A stretch of DNA of 64,000 nt from Gautieria morchelliformis. Lineage: Eukaryota > Basidiomycota > Agaricomycetes > Gomphales > Gomphaceae. The notes under the pieces were generated by a model. It had not been told where the DNA came from. It did not search any database and saw nothing but the letters and a program-made list of their open reading frames with translations. Below are positions 24,101 through 35,041 of this stretch, in pieces; position 1 is the first letter of the stretch; each line of letters begins with the position of its first letter. The stretch covers positions 62,001 through 126,000 of the forward strand of contig WHVA01000132.1 in NCBI GenBank assembly GCA_015179125.1, in the 5' to 3' direction. Position numbers and translations under genes: made by a program.

Positions 24101-25872
24101 ATGTCTCAATCGCTTGCCTCCGTCATCCAGGCACGTTCAGACAAGTAAGCACATAATCCGTTAAACGACATGCAGAAATTCAATACCTAACCTAGCTTTG
24201 CGGTGACCTCTGTCTCCATCGCGGCACTTGGTATGTGCACATGTCTCTGTGTAATTCCATAATTTACATGTCCTAATCACACAGCACTAATCATTTTCGA
24301 CACTCTTATTACACTGCCAACTGAAATCAAGTACATTTGGTGCAAGAACGTCAAAATCGGGACCATTCTCTACATACTACCTCGTTACCTAACCATGGTT
24401 GTACTTCTTGTTAATCTATACAGCAGCTTCCCTGGTGTGTCCCTTCAGGTGCGTTTTTGTGTCCCCCCTGCGTAACACCTGTACTGATTTCCATGAGTAT
24501 GTAGTACAGTTTTTCACGCCTTATGATGAAGCAACGTAGACTCATATATTTAAAGGACATGTAATGATCTAACTCGCCTAGCCAATGTTCTGCATATCCC
24601 CATTACGGCTGGAATACAAGGTGATTATTGATAACCATATATTTCACAAGTAATTAACCTCTTTCACCTATCTAGGCCTTCTTCTTGCTCGTGCCTATGC
24701 TCTCTCCACCCAGAATAAAACTGTCTTGGGGGTTCTCGGGCCGCTTACTCTTGGTGGCCTAATAATCCTAGCGGTATGCCCTCATCCAGACATTGTAGAA
24801 TGACTTATATTAATGTCGTCGGATGTAGTACATGTGCATTATTGTCCGCTGCCCTACTAGTGGACCACAGAATACATGGACTTTGTCAGTACTGACTATG
24901 ACATTCCCTCTGGATGATGCTAACTAACTCTCCAGGTGTACGAGACCCTGCGCTCTGCATTTGTTCGGCTCTCTGAATGCCTTTCTTGATAGTGAACACC
25001 ATCAACTATGTTAGTGGAATCCTTACGGAGACTGGAGCGGTGATAGCAATCATTCGGAGCACAATTGAAACCTTGATGCTTTGGAGTAAAGGTGATAGTT
25101 GCGAGAAATCACTTATGAATTTATTGATTTGCCAAGGTATGTATATTTGCTATGTTTACTGGATTATCACTGATTTACATAAAAGGTTTTATCCGATTTG
25201 GGTATAGTGTGTTTTTCCTATGATACTGCATGTATTTGATCCCTCATCAGATTTATGATTACAATTAATTTGGCTAGTGCTATTACACCTAGGGTATTGT
25301 TACTTACACTGTTGTTGAGCTTACGGAGCCTAACGTTTGTATTTCAGGTATTGAGGGTAAGTACGACCTTGATTATTATAAGAAGAAATCTGCTAACTTA
25401 AGCTCTTTGATGGTTTACAGCCAAGCCTCAGCGCCATACTAAACCCTCTTCAGCACAGGTAGATTCTGACCAGATTAGCGAGGCATAATTACACTGATAG
25501 TGCACATACAGTTTGTCAGCAATTACCATCTGCCGGTTCCATCTAACTCTCCAAGCGATTCATGATCGTCTCAATAGCCGTTCCTTACCCACTATTTCAC
25601 TTCCCAGCTTCCGAGCAACCAGACAATGGGTTCACGATACTATAATGGCCGAATTTGGGAATCAGCCTCGTAGCGCTGGGACCTGGGAGGACGAGACAGA
25701 TGAGCAGGAAAACCGGCAATCAACTGAAGAGATTGGGGCAAGTGGGTATACGGGAAATGTAGTTACCGCGGGGTCCACTGTGTCCAGTGAGCATTCAATG
25801 TCTCTTTCAGCCATTGGATTAATTACTCTGGACCTGAACGTACGGCAGGGGCTTGATGACAGTCATAGTTAA
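24101..25872 (+). CDS. DUF6533 multi-pass membrane protein (copy A)
   Basis: Seen: ATG at 24101; exons 24101-24144, 24196-24230 and 24285-24448 are firmly placed and join in frame to read SVSIAALALIIFDTLITLPT then EIKYIWCKNVKIGTILYILP-RYLTMVV, the core of DUF6533 (hydrophobic helix, acidic-Trp turn, K-x-G-T-x-LY-x-x-RY). Later exons include LLLARAYALSTQNKTVLGVL (24677-24771 region), the helix ILTETGAVIAIIRSTIETLM, LWSKG and a QG-x-IRFG stretch. The final exon from about 25512 reads SAITICRFHLTLQAIHDRLN followed by an acidic Ser/Thr tail to the stop at 25870-25872. Known: DUF6533 proteins are seven-helix, receptor-like proteins very numerous in Agaricomycetes, ligand unknown. The middle exons are not all resolved, and one helix joins poorly in frame, so partial decay is possible. 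Confidence 0.65.
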
Positions 25873-26237
25873 CGCATCACGGCTGCAGTCCAACACAAAC
25901 CGCCAGTAGCCAAAACGCTCCTCACAGTGACCAACTCGTTCTCGTAGTTTGATATCACGGCACTTAGCCCCCTCTCTCCCCCCGCCCCGCCCCCCGGTAG
26001 AAGAATAGATTACTGGTTCACTTCAAGGATGTTGGTAGTCAGTTCACAGTGTGCACTGAGATCGAGGGACTCTAGCTGGAGAGAGCCGTGGAGACGGCCT
26101 AGGCTGATCGCCAGTGAGTGCATGTGGTGTGAAGAAGTAGGGCTCAATTATTTCATTTGTCAACGCCACGACATGGCATGAGACATGAGACTATCGCTGT
26201 TTTGAGTCATCTAGCTCACTTTGCACCCGCCTACTAC
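25873..26237. other. 3' flank of DUF6533 copy A
   Basis: Shared with copies B and C. No gene seen. A C-rich run lies near 25978. Confidence 0.5.
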
Positions 26238-26525
26238 CACTAAAAAGGATTCCAGTAACATTACTGATGGTAATTACTGTCAAAGGTATTCAGAGGCAAA
26301 TTGGGCAAATGCAGACCTATAGATCTTACCCCTGAAGAATTTGTTAGTGTTATTCTAGGCGGAAAGTCCAAGTCAGTACTGACAATGGCACTGTATTAAA
26401 TTGTGAACTAGTCATATTGCAGTTATCCAAACAGACTGGTACTATATTCAGTGGAATGAATGTATACTACTTACATGGATGGGGACATACCACATCAGTG
26501 ATAATAGCATCAAGAATAACCTGCG
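26238..26525 (-). repeat. Inverted fragment of a DUF6533-type gene
   Basis: About 290 bp absent from copies B and C at the same place. On the minus strand it matches parts of the disrupted DUF6533 gene D: its middle exon region (30660-30825) joined directly to 31222-31380. The fragment lacks the 396 bp element found between those two pieces in D, so it left the D lineage before that insertion. Confidence 0.7.
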
Positions 26526-26922
26526 ACACTTTAGTTTCGCCCCAACAACTCCAATCATGTTCATGCCATATTGAGATGCACTCCAGTACACCATTGTAAT
26601 GGGCACAAATATTACCAGTATTGATTCAGCAACTATCCTAGGTAACGCACTACTTGCACTCCCCTCAGTGCTGCGGAAGATGAACCTGTAATTTCAACCT
26701 GTGTTACATGAGGGGGACGTACCTGATGGATTCTGAGCGTAATACCAAGACTAATATTCCAGGGGGCATCCTATACTGATGACAAGTTCCATTGGGTGTG
26801 TTGTATTTTTGAGTAGTTTCTGATAGGACATTTGGATATGGGGTTACACAATGTGACACAAGAGCATTGTGGGACAGGACACTAGGCTAGTTAGTGACCA
26901 ATCGACAACTGACAGCCCAAGA

Positions 26923-27664
26923 AGAGGACTTGGAAGAGCTGGAGAAGCACTGGGATGACTACCACCAGTGTGAGGCAACTATCAAAGCACAGATTTTTTT
27001 ACCACAGTGCCCGACAGTGTCCTCATTGAGGTCCAGAACCTAGATACCACAAAGAAAGTCTGGGATGCCATGTCTGTGAGGCACAAGGCAAAGGCACTCA
27101 CCGTCAAGGTCGACATTCATCATTGGATGTACAAAGTGAAATGCGAAGATGATGCAAATGTCTGCATGCACCTGGAGTCACTCACAAAGATGCATGAGCA
27201 ACTTGCAAGTATGAATGCAGCACTCACTGATGATGACCTGGTCACCATTATCCTTGGGTCACACATAAAATCTTACCGCCCACTCATAGATGCCATCACG
27301 ATGTCTGCAACACATGTGAAGGCTAAATTGGAGCCCAATCAGGTGGTTGAGATGCTGATCAATGAATTTGAGTGACTAACCATCGAAGAATGCCAGTTGA
27401 AAGTGAGTAAGAATGCTCTCGCTGCAGCAAAGGCCTGTGGGAAACCCCAGCCATGCAGTGGCACCTCCAGCAATGCAAAGCCTTATGTTGAATGTTGGAA
27501 CTGTGGGAAAAAGGGACATAAGAAAGCGGACTGCCATTCTAAGGCCAAGAAGAAGGATAAAAAGGAGGGTGACACTGACAGGAAGGGAGGTGACTCAGTG
27601 AACACAGTGACTGAAGGCGAGGAGTTTGCCTTCACAACACCATTTGCTGGGACCGCGCTTGCAC
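26923..27664 (+). mobile_element. Copia gag fragment (fossil)
   Basis: Ty1/copia fossil. It carries the UBN2-type gag fold (VWDAMSVRHKAKALTVKVDI, then ASMNAALTDDDLVTIILGSH) and the zinc knuckle CWNCGKKGHKKADC with a lysine-rich tail. Only gag is present; no LTR was recognised beside it. It abuts copy A on the left and a LINE on the right. It is broken. Confidence 0.8.
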
Positions 27665-28696
27665 TTTTAGAATTAATATCAGATATATGAGATATGATAT
27701 TCTGAATGCTCAGGGAGTAGGGTATCCTTTGTGAAGCCCTGTGTGTGATGTATGCGTGTGATGGTGGGCGCAGCCCCGTTCGGCCTTGGTGTGTCGGTCG
27801 GTATGAATCCCCTCCCAGGAGGTATGTGTCCACCTGCGTTGCTGCCCTGTTGCGGAGCCTGGTGGGTGGGGCTGGGGGCGGTGGTCCCAGCTCTGTTGCT
27901 GTACTTACCGATTCCCAAGATTGCGGGTCCCTGCTGGAGGGAAAGTATCAGAAGTTGCTGTCTGGGTTCCTCTGTTGTATTCTACTGCTCTGATCTTTGA
28001 ACGCAGGGCACTCGCGATCCCAGGTGGTGTGCCCTGCCTTGTCGCAGTTGATGCACCTGTATCTGTTGGGGTCAGTTACAGTGCAGGCCGAGGATCTGTG
28101 TCCTTCGGTTCCGCATGTTCCACAAACGTCTGTGGGGTGGGGGCACTGCACGGCCCTGTGAGTGACTCCCAGCCTCTGGCATTTGAGGCATCTCTTGGCC
28201 TCCTGGATGAGTTTCCTGGCCGTTGTTCTAGTGCTCGCTATGAGCAGTCCCAATCGGATCAGTGTGTTGGCGGCAGTTCAGCTGCGCATCTGAATGATGA
28301 GGTGTGCCATGGCTTGCCTTTCCGACCTTCATTCGGGTGGTTTGATCCACCGTGCTGTCACTATGTCTCCTCTCCCAAGCCCATTGGAATACTTGACCAC
28401 CTCTATGTTATTGCGCGAGCTGAGGTCAAATCTTACTGGAACGAACTCCACTATGATGGAGTAAGAGTTGGGTCTGATTTCTGATGTATCGTCAAAGTGG
28501 GCCAGGAAGTCTTGGGCACATCGCTGGTCCTGGAAGTGCTCCGCTTCCTCCTCCCTGGAGAACTCCACAAATATACCACTGCTGGGTAGTCGCTGCACTC
28601 CCATGGCTCTAGGTTTCTCCAACTCATTGTCCCATTCCATGGCCTCTATGCCATGGTGACTTTGTTGAGGATGTCGGGTTCGGAAAGGTGAGCTAT

Positions 28697-28872
28697 CATT
28701 TGATCTTGGGCATCTTGTCATTTGATCTTGGGCATCTTGTCATTTGATCTTGGGCATCTTGTCATTTGATCTTGGGCATCTTGTCATTTGATCTTGGGCA
28801 TCTTGTCATTTGATCTTAGGCATCTTGTCATTTGATCTTGGGCATCTTGTCATTTGATCTTGGGTGTCTTGT
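28697..28872. repeat. 22-bp minisatellite, 8 units
   Basis: Eight head-to-tail units of catttgatcttgggcatctt plus gt, with one unit carrying a single change and the last unit decaying. It lies within LINE ORF1; 22 is not a multiple of three, so the expansion breaks the frame. Confidence 0.95.
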
Positions 28873-29125
28873 CATCTGTCGATGAGGATCTGTCTTGCGC
28901 AGAGGTTGCATTTGGCTAGTGTGCTAGACTGCAGGCTGACCGGCCTGGTGGTGCACGCTGTGAGCGCTGCAGCGTATGTTGGGTATTGAGTGGTGGGTGG
29001 TGGGGTCCCAGCCAGCTTGTCCACGCCGTGATTTGGGTCTGCCGGGATCTGTGCTGCTACCGCCTCCACTATCCTTTGGGCGGTGCTGTCACTTTCTTGC
29101 CGCAGTTCCTCCACTGTTCCCGCTA

Positions 29126-29787
29126 AGGTAGAGGCAGCTAGGAACCGGCACCCCCTTACATAAGCCTGCAGGCCTGTTCGAAGAAAACCTATAAGCAATT
29201 ACTCAAGATAGATAATTCATATATTTTGCCTAGAATCCATTCATTATATGTCAGGCTATCATTTGTTGCAAAGGATTTATTCATTTTCTCAAAGTTGGTA
29301 GAGGAGTTGCATTTCCAAAGTTGGAGTGTCAAAAAAATTATATTTTTATTTCTACATAGTTTTGGAGTGATTTGGAGCAACTTTCGTTTTTCCAAGGAGA
29401 TGGATTTTGCACGTCACGTGACCCCACGTGACCTCGGCTAGCCTAAGAAAACTTAAAAAAATATTTATCTAAATTTATTGCATTTCATTTGCATTTTTAA
29501 AACTAGTTTCATTGCGAGTTAACTTTCATAGCAGTATTGGGGGGCTCCCTACCAAAAGATGTTGATTGGTTCCCAAGCTGTCTGGGCTAACCGGTGGTAT
29601 CACAGGCACTACATTCTTCCAAACACTATACTAGATGAACTTCAGAAGGCTGGGAAGAGATACAGATTTTATATCCTAATTTATATTGCTAAAAAAATTT
29701 TTTTTATCCTAAACCCTCAGATTTTGCGCTCACGTGACGTAGGCGCCCATATTACATAAGGGTGCCGGTTCCTAGCTGCCTCTACCT
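29126..29787. mobile_element. TA-flanked inverted-repeat element (662 bp)
   Basis: Non-autonomous DNA element. Its first 28 bases (AGGTAGAGGCAGCTAGGAAC...) are a perfect reverse complement of its last 28 bases. It is flanked by TA on both sides (29124-29125 and 29788-29789). Removing the element and one TA restores the LINE ORF1 frame (read as GSLAGT across the join), proving the insertion and the TA target duplication. The inside is AT-rich and has no transposase. The TA duplication suggests a Tc1/mariner-like or similar mobiliser. Confidence 0.9.
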
Positions 29788-30825
29788 TAAGCTTCCCGTG
29801 GAGTCACGGATGGCTTGGGTCGTGGGTTCAATCTGCTGGATGACTGGTGCCAGGATGTCATTGACACCTGACAGTCTCTCCCTGACAATTGTTGCTATTT
29901 ACGAAGTGGTCATTCTATCTGCCAGATCAGTCAGTAAGGTGGAAATTGCCCTTATACCTTCCTGTGTTATTTTGGGGATCGTGGATTGCGCCTTTGCCAA
30001 GTGTAGCAACGCTGTCGCCAGGTTGTAGTAGGTTATCACCTGTCATTCCGGTAGAAGCCTCCTGGCAAGCAGGTACTGGTGCGCATCCTCCGGTGTAAGT
30101 TGCGGCTTTCTGATCATGTCCTCAGCCTCGCCTTCGATGGCGTTTTGAGATGCAGAACGGAGGTTGCGAGCGTTGTGGTTGGTTGGGGATGCTTGCGAAG
30201 GCAGAACCCTCTTTCCGGGGATCGCCGCCATTGGGTTCTACTTTTCGCGTGTCGTTTGTGGATGCTGATGACTGGGGGCTGAGTGTCGCGTTCTGTGTGG
30301 TGTTAATTGGGGTTTTGTGGTGATTTCGAGCTTGGAGGCTCTGGAGGAGTGTGTGAAAATTGCCGATGGTGGTGGTTGACTTCTTAGGTAAGTCTAACAA
30401 GACCTTAGTTGTGATAGCATTAGCTAAAGTAATGGTAAGCACAAATCTGAATATAAATCAACATATGAAATAGTCATAGAAACAATATTCCACACCCATA
30501 TCTGACAAAGCCTTACCTGTAGATTAGTGATATGTTCATATATATAAGCAATAAGTTGTATGCTCACCTTGGTAAATCACTAGACTAATGAGAGATTCCC
30601 GAATATCACCTTTCCGCCAAAGCCTCAGGGTTTGAATTGAGCTCAGAATGGTTACCATCACCACTCCAGTGTCAAAGAGGATTACAGTAACATTATTGAT
30701 GGTAATCACTGTCAAGGTATTCAGAGACAAACTAGACAAATACAGGTCCCTAGCTCTTACACCTGATGAATTTGTTAGTATAAATCTAAGCAGAAAGTCT
30801 TAGACACTAACAAAGTCATTGTATT

Positions 30826-31221
30826 GTCAGGGGACACCCTGTTTTCCATTTCCAGTTCCAATGACACACCCAGTTCCGACTCCATTTCTGACTCTGCTTT
30901 TGGAAATGATTACGCTTCTGGGAGAACTTCCACCAGTTCTGTTCGCTTTGCCAGTTCCACTCCAATTTCCGACTTCCGCTCTCGGAACAGTGTCGGAAGT
31001 CAAGCGACTTGCGTAATAGGTGGCATCAAGGGTCGATAAAGGGTCAGGGAGGTCAGGGGGATGCAGGGTTGATGGCGAGTGCCAAGTGTTGACCCTGACT
31101 GCGGAGCGTAGTATAATACGGGCTCGCTGACATTGGGGGTCCTTAGACTTTTCTCTTTGGATTTCCCCTTGTCAGTTGTGTGGTAGTGTGATCTCCACAA
31201 CCAGCTAGGGTTGCCCTTACA
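30826..31221. mobile_element. 396-bp insert with TGTATT duplication
   Basis: Absent from the related fragment at 26238-26525. It is flanked by TGTATT on both sides (30820-30825 and 31222-31227). It begins GTCAGGGGACACC and ends TTGCCCTTACA, without clear terminal inverted repeats. The left half is rich in ttcc-type low-complexity sequence. The class is unknown; a 5-6 bp duplication would fit a small LTR-derived or hAT-like piece. Confidence 0.7.
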
Positions 31222-31435
31222 TGTATTAAATTGTGAACTAGTGAAATTGCAGTTGTCCAAAACAGACTGGTACTATATCCAGTGAAATGAACATTGCTAT
31301 TTATAGACAGTCTGCACAGTGACGTACCACTTGAATGATAATAGGACTAAGAATAAGCAACCCAAGAACACCCAAAACTTTTTGATTCTGATGGGAAATA
31401 GCATAGGTGCGAGCTAGCAGAAGGCTGTCAAGATT

Positions 31436-32457
31436 GGTCTTCAGGCGTTAATATCGTGTATTAGTGAACACAGCGAATGCCCGAATAACTTGTGCGAATA
31501 AGTATGCCGTTCGGCGAATAGGTGAACCAATGAATGTTCACAAGGTAAGAGGGTTTGCCTAAACGGGGCTCACCCTATCTACAGTCGTAGCGAAATAGCC
31601 CGTGACTCTTGACGATGTAATGTGCAAGGTCTCACGGAAGGGCTGTCTAAGTCTCGACAATCCCTTCGCTGGCAAAGGTGCTCCTTCAGAACCCTTCGCC
31701 AACAGCACAGAAAATGGTTCGAAGGCTAAGGTAACGAAGATGAAGTATGAGAACTCACCAGTGATGCCTAAGTCCTTTGCTAGTCGAAGATGGGAATCTC
31801 CAAGAGAAGGCTTAAGATGATGACCATGGCGAGGTCAAAGCTGCACAAGATGAACGACGTATGATAATTGAACTGGGGAATATACATGCGAATGTAAACT
31901 ACTTATATCGAATGCTCGTAAGGTATCAGCGAATAGGAAAGAGGCCCTTGTGAGTCAGGGTTGGATAGGGGTGCGCGGTCATGATACTAGGTAGATGGAA
32001 TAAACACACAATAGAGTGAGGGGAGAATGCGAACATGAAACGACGGAGAATAAAGGGAGCGAAGGCATTTATGGACAAAACCATGTCTTGGGACCCGCAT
32101 ACATGCTACCCTGCACGGGCTCTTCGTTTACTGGGTTGATCCCGCACGACCTATGGAAGGGACATCCTGCGATCACACCTTGGCCATACGAACACCCAAT
32201 GAGGTTGGATTAAGAAGATGATGGGGTTAATGATGAGCCATCATGCCGGGTGAATGGTATCGATCATATTTGATGGCGTGCCTGCTGACGAAATGCGCGA
32301 GCAGCGAATAGCGGTTCGGAGAATGGGGCGAACAGCGGGTAGAGTGGACGTAGAGGGGAAGTGGTCGGTAGGTGCGGCGAACTCTGGCGAAGATGCTAGG
32401 GAGTGACAAGGGGGAACATAGAGGTAGCGCGGTAGGAGAAATAAACCGGTCGTGACA
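31436..32457. mobile_element. LTR-like element X, copy 1 (fossil)
   Basis: Begins TGTCAAGATTGG and ends TCGTGACA. It is colinear with 47264-48506, with internal length differences. It has TG...CA ends and no coding domain, as expected of a solo LTR. An exact target duplication is not evident here. It lies inside the disrupted DUF6533 gene D. Confidence 0.7.
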
Positions 32458-33044
32458 GGCCTAGAGAAGTAATTTTATTTGTCCTTCAACTTGAGAAACA
32501 TATAGGCATTATCACTCACCCTGTACTCCAACCACAAAAGGAACTTGTAATGCATCAACTAGGTGACTTAGAGTATTACATTTCCTTCAAACATATGAGT
32601 CTCTAGGTTGCTTCTTCATAAAAGATGCAAGTGATACTAGATACTCATTCCAGTCAGTAAGAGTGTTACATATGAGAGCATTGTCATAATATACCTTAAA
32701 GGACACATTATATAAATTGACATATATGATAACAAGAAACACAACCATGGGCAGGTAACGAGCAAATAAATAGAGAATGGTGCCAATTTTGACGGTCTTG
32801 CACCAAATATGCTTGATCTCAGATGGCAGAGTGAAAAGAGTGTCGTAGATGAGCAGTGCTGTATAACAAGCTATGGAAATCGTGGAATTAGATAGGGGAT
32901 ATGTACGCATACCAAGCGCTGCGACGATGGTAGAGTTGACCGCAAAGCTAGTTCAGATAAGTTCTTGTGCATCTCACACAATGTGGTAAGTACGTACAAG
33001 TCTGATAGCACCTGGGTTTCACCCGAAGGGTCCGCCTGTGACAT

Positions 33045-33765
33045 GATAGAGCAAAGAAAAACTGAAATGCACACGAGGGACTAAGTTTGGCGTACCACTG
33101 TGGGGTTGGAGTCGCAGACCGCGGAGGGTGTCTATATAGGATTCTGGCTATGGGTGCTTCCAGGTCAACAGATATTCATAGCATCCAATATCAGTGCCGA
33201 AGCATCGCACAATTTGCAAACGGATGGCCTGATAGAAGAACATCACGTGTAAAAGAACTAAAGTTAGTAATGCAACCAAGAAGCATCACGGAGCGAGTAA
33301 TTGAGGCTTGGCTTCTTGTCAGAAGTTGCCTCGATTTGCCTAGCTTAGGCGGAATGCATCTAAAACTTGTTGTCCTGTAAGCACACTTAGCACACATTGT
33401 CGACTCATTGTGCGGTGTCAGCATAACGACACATGAAACAATGCGACAAAACTCAGTAATGTGTGCATTAGGATGACGCATCTCCGAGTCCAGTGTGTTA
33501 CCTATGATGGGACACGGGGAAGCGAGATGCCATGGTATGAGAGACTAGCTCAATCCCCAGAGTATGCAAACAGCTTCATTCTACAGCGATATTGGAGCTG
33601 TATCAGCCCCTGTCAATGTTGCGGGATGTGGCGACACGAGACGATTCTCGTCTTGACAGCATGTCCTGTATGACGTGAGAAGAGGTAGTATGAAGACACC
33701 ATCGTATTTCAACATGGAACACAACGACATGGCAACCGCGATCATTCGGTGTATCAGCTGTGATG
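33045..33765. promoter_or_regulatory. Upstream region of DUF6533 gene D
   Basis: Presumed 5' flank of the minus-strand gene D. A tatatag motif at 33134-33140 on the plus strand (ctatata on the minus strand), about 90 bp upstream of the ATG, could be a TATA element. No other gene is supported. Confidence 0.35.
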
Positions 33766-34920
33766 TCATCCCTCATACCCATACATCCACACATCCCACG
33801 CCTCCCAAGCCTTAGTAAATGCGCCTAATGCCACCCCCGCCCCAGGACGCACCCCGGGACCCACACCCACACCAGACCCACAGGCGAGCGTGGTGTGGCT
33901 TGCGTTTGCGTTTGCGTTAGCGCTCAAGTGCTGCGCCGGCGGCGGGTCACGGTGTGCATGCGGGCGCGGGGAGGGCGGCGAGCCCAGGCGCGTGCGGCGG
34001 CGGCGACGGGGGGAGCATGTGTGCGGGGTACGCGTTGGACGCGGTTCCTTTCCCGTTCCCGTTCCCGAGTGGCGTGACGGGTGGGTGCAACGAAGACGCG
34101 CTTCATGTATTTTCCCGCGCGGCGGCGGGAAGGAGGTTTGGGGGGTGTAGGGCGCCAGGATGGCCGTGCTCCGCCGCGGCGACTGGGGGGACAACGCGCG
34201 CACGTGCTCACGTGCGTCGCGCACGCGGGCCCCAGGGCGAGAGGGACAGCGTCGTCAGCAACGCATCGACCTTGGCCATGCTCTCCGCCCCCAGCCCCAG
34301 CCCCTGCCCCTGCGACGCTTCGACGGGGGCTCGTCCCTGGGCCCTGCCCCGCCAATCGCGCGCATGCGCTCCCCCCGACATGTAACTCGCGCTTGGCTGC
34401 GCCGCCGAAGTCCCGCGTGGGCGCCGTCTTGAAGAACTCCCGCCGTCTGAGGGCGTCGGTGTCGTCGCCCGCCCGCCCGCCCGCTTTTGAGCACGCGCCC
34501 GGCCCCGTCCCCGCTGCTGAACAAAGCGCGTTCCTACGCCAAACCATGCGGACATCCCGCGCCACGCGCCGCTGCCACGCTCGCGCGTGATCTGCCTATT
34601 CTTCTCGAGCTCGCCCTGCGCACGTCTCGCATGGGCAGCGCGCGTCCTCCACGTCGCGGTGACCGTGCGGGTCGTTTGGGAAGGAGCCGCCGCTCGAGGG
34701 ACAGGTTGGGAAGGGCTTCATGAGCTCGTGCCCGGTGGGCGGGGGCGGGAAGGGCCCGCGGCGGAGTTGGACGGCGGTGCAGGACGTGAGGGGCGGGAGA
34801 GAGGGGACGGTAGGAGATATGACACCCGGGAGGGGAGGCTGTTAGTCTCATCTTGGGGTTTGGAGTGGACGGGTAAATATATGCATAGGATTACCTTTTC
34901 GAGCGACACCCAAAAATAGC
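33766..34920. other. GC-rich island, content unknown
   Basis: A stretch of about 1.1 kb with far higher G+C than its surroundings and long overlapping open frames on both strands, which is what high G+C alone produces. The only stretch that looks natural is a minus-strand end, LGAFTKAWEAWDVWMYGYEG, with its stop near 33766. It could be a C-terminal exon of an unknown gene. No domain was recognised. It sits directly before segment copy B. Confidence 0.4.
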
Positions 34921-35041
34921 AATTAGCGCCAGGATACTTCGGCGATTCCCCTTTAGGGCTGTGGGAAGGGAGGAGGGACGACACGTGCGTACCTGGCAAA
35001 GACGACGATATCGGCTTGTTGTCTGTGTCCGTGTCCGTGTC

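Larger units (their letters stand above)
19926..26922. repeat. Segmental duplication, copy A
   Basis: From inside the last AKR1 exon through the DUF6533 gene and its 3' flank, this is colinear with copy B (35163-41455), and from 21203 with copy C (49620-56290). A has a 1.33 kb module (21201-22527) that B lacks, and a 290 bp inverted fragment (26238-26525) that B and C lack. It ends at 26922 against a copia gag fragment. Confidence 0.8.
27690..30380 (-). mobile_element. LINE ORF1 region (first LINE)
   Basis: Minus-strand ORF1 of a fungal non-LTR element. From its 5' side: an NHNARNLRSASQNAIEG head near 30170, a helical region (ITQEGIRAISTLLTDLADRM), then after the 662 bp insert LAGTVEELRQESDSTAQRIV, an ILIDR motif at 28875, the stretch SSGIFVEFSREEEAEHFQDQ, IIVEFVPVRFD, and three zinc knuckles (CLKCQRLGVTHRAVQC, CGTCGTEGHRSSAC, CINCDKAGHTTWDREC). 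A frame change lies near 30230, a 22-bp minisatellite interrupts the frame at 28697-28872, and a stop follows the knuckles near 27948. ORF2 (endonuclease, reverse transcriptase) is absent; the element is cut at about 27690 where the copia fragment begins. Its 5' end lies against the disrupted DUF6533 gene D at 30380. Confidence 0.75.
30381..33044 (-). pseudogene. DUF6533 gene D, disrupted
   Basis: Minus-strand relative of the A/B/C genes. ATG at 33042-33044 (MSQADPSGETQVLSDL), then a second exon (FAVNSTIVAAL) and a third with CYTALLIYDTLFTLPSEIKH, IWCKTVKIGTILYLFARYLP, and a fourth near 32460-32530. The gene is then split by a 1.0 kb LTR-like element (31436-32457). It resumes with the helix ILFDTGVVMVTILSSIQTLR and LWRKGD at 30545-30700 and ends at 30381, where LINE sequence begins. 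A second insert (30826-31221) also lies within it. The first three exons are cleaner than those of A-C and look recently functional; the whole cannot be. Gene D is the only one of the four in minus orientation. Confidence 0.75.

Noticed and set aside
28697-28872. CRISPR-like array
   Set aside because: The 22-bp units are contiguous with no spacers; it is a minisatellite in a fungal LINE.
33924-34590. Long open frames on both strands in the GC-rich island
   Set aside because: Frames overlap on all strands as expected from high G+C, with low-complexity Arg/Pro/Ala composition and no domain.
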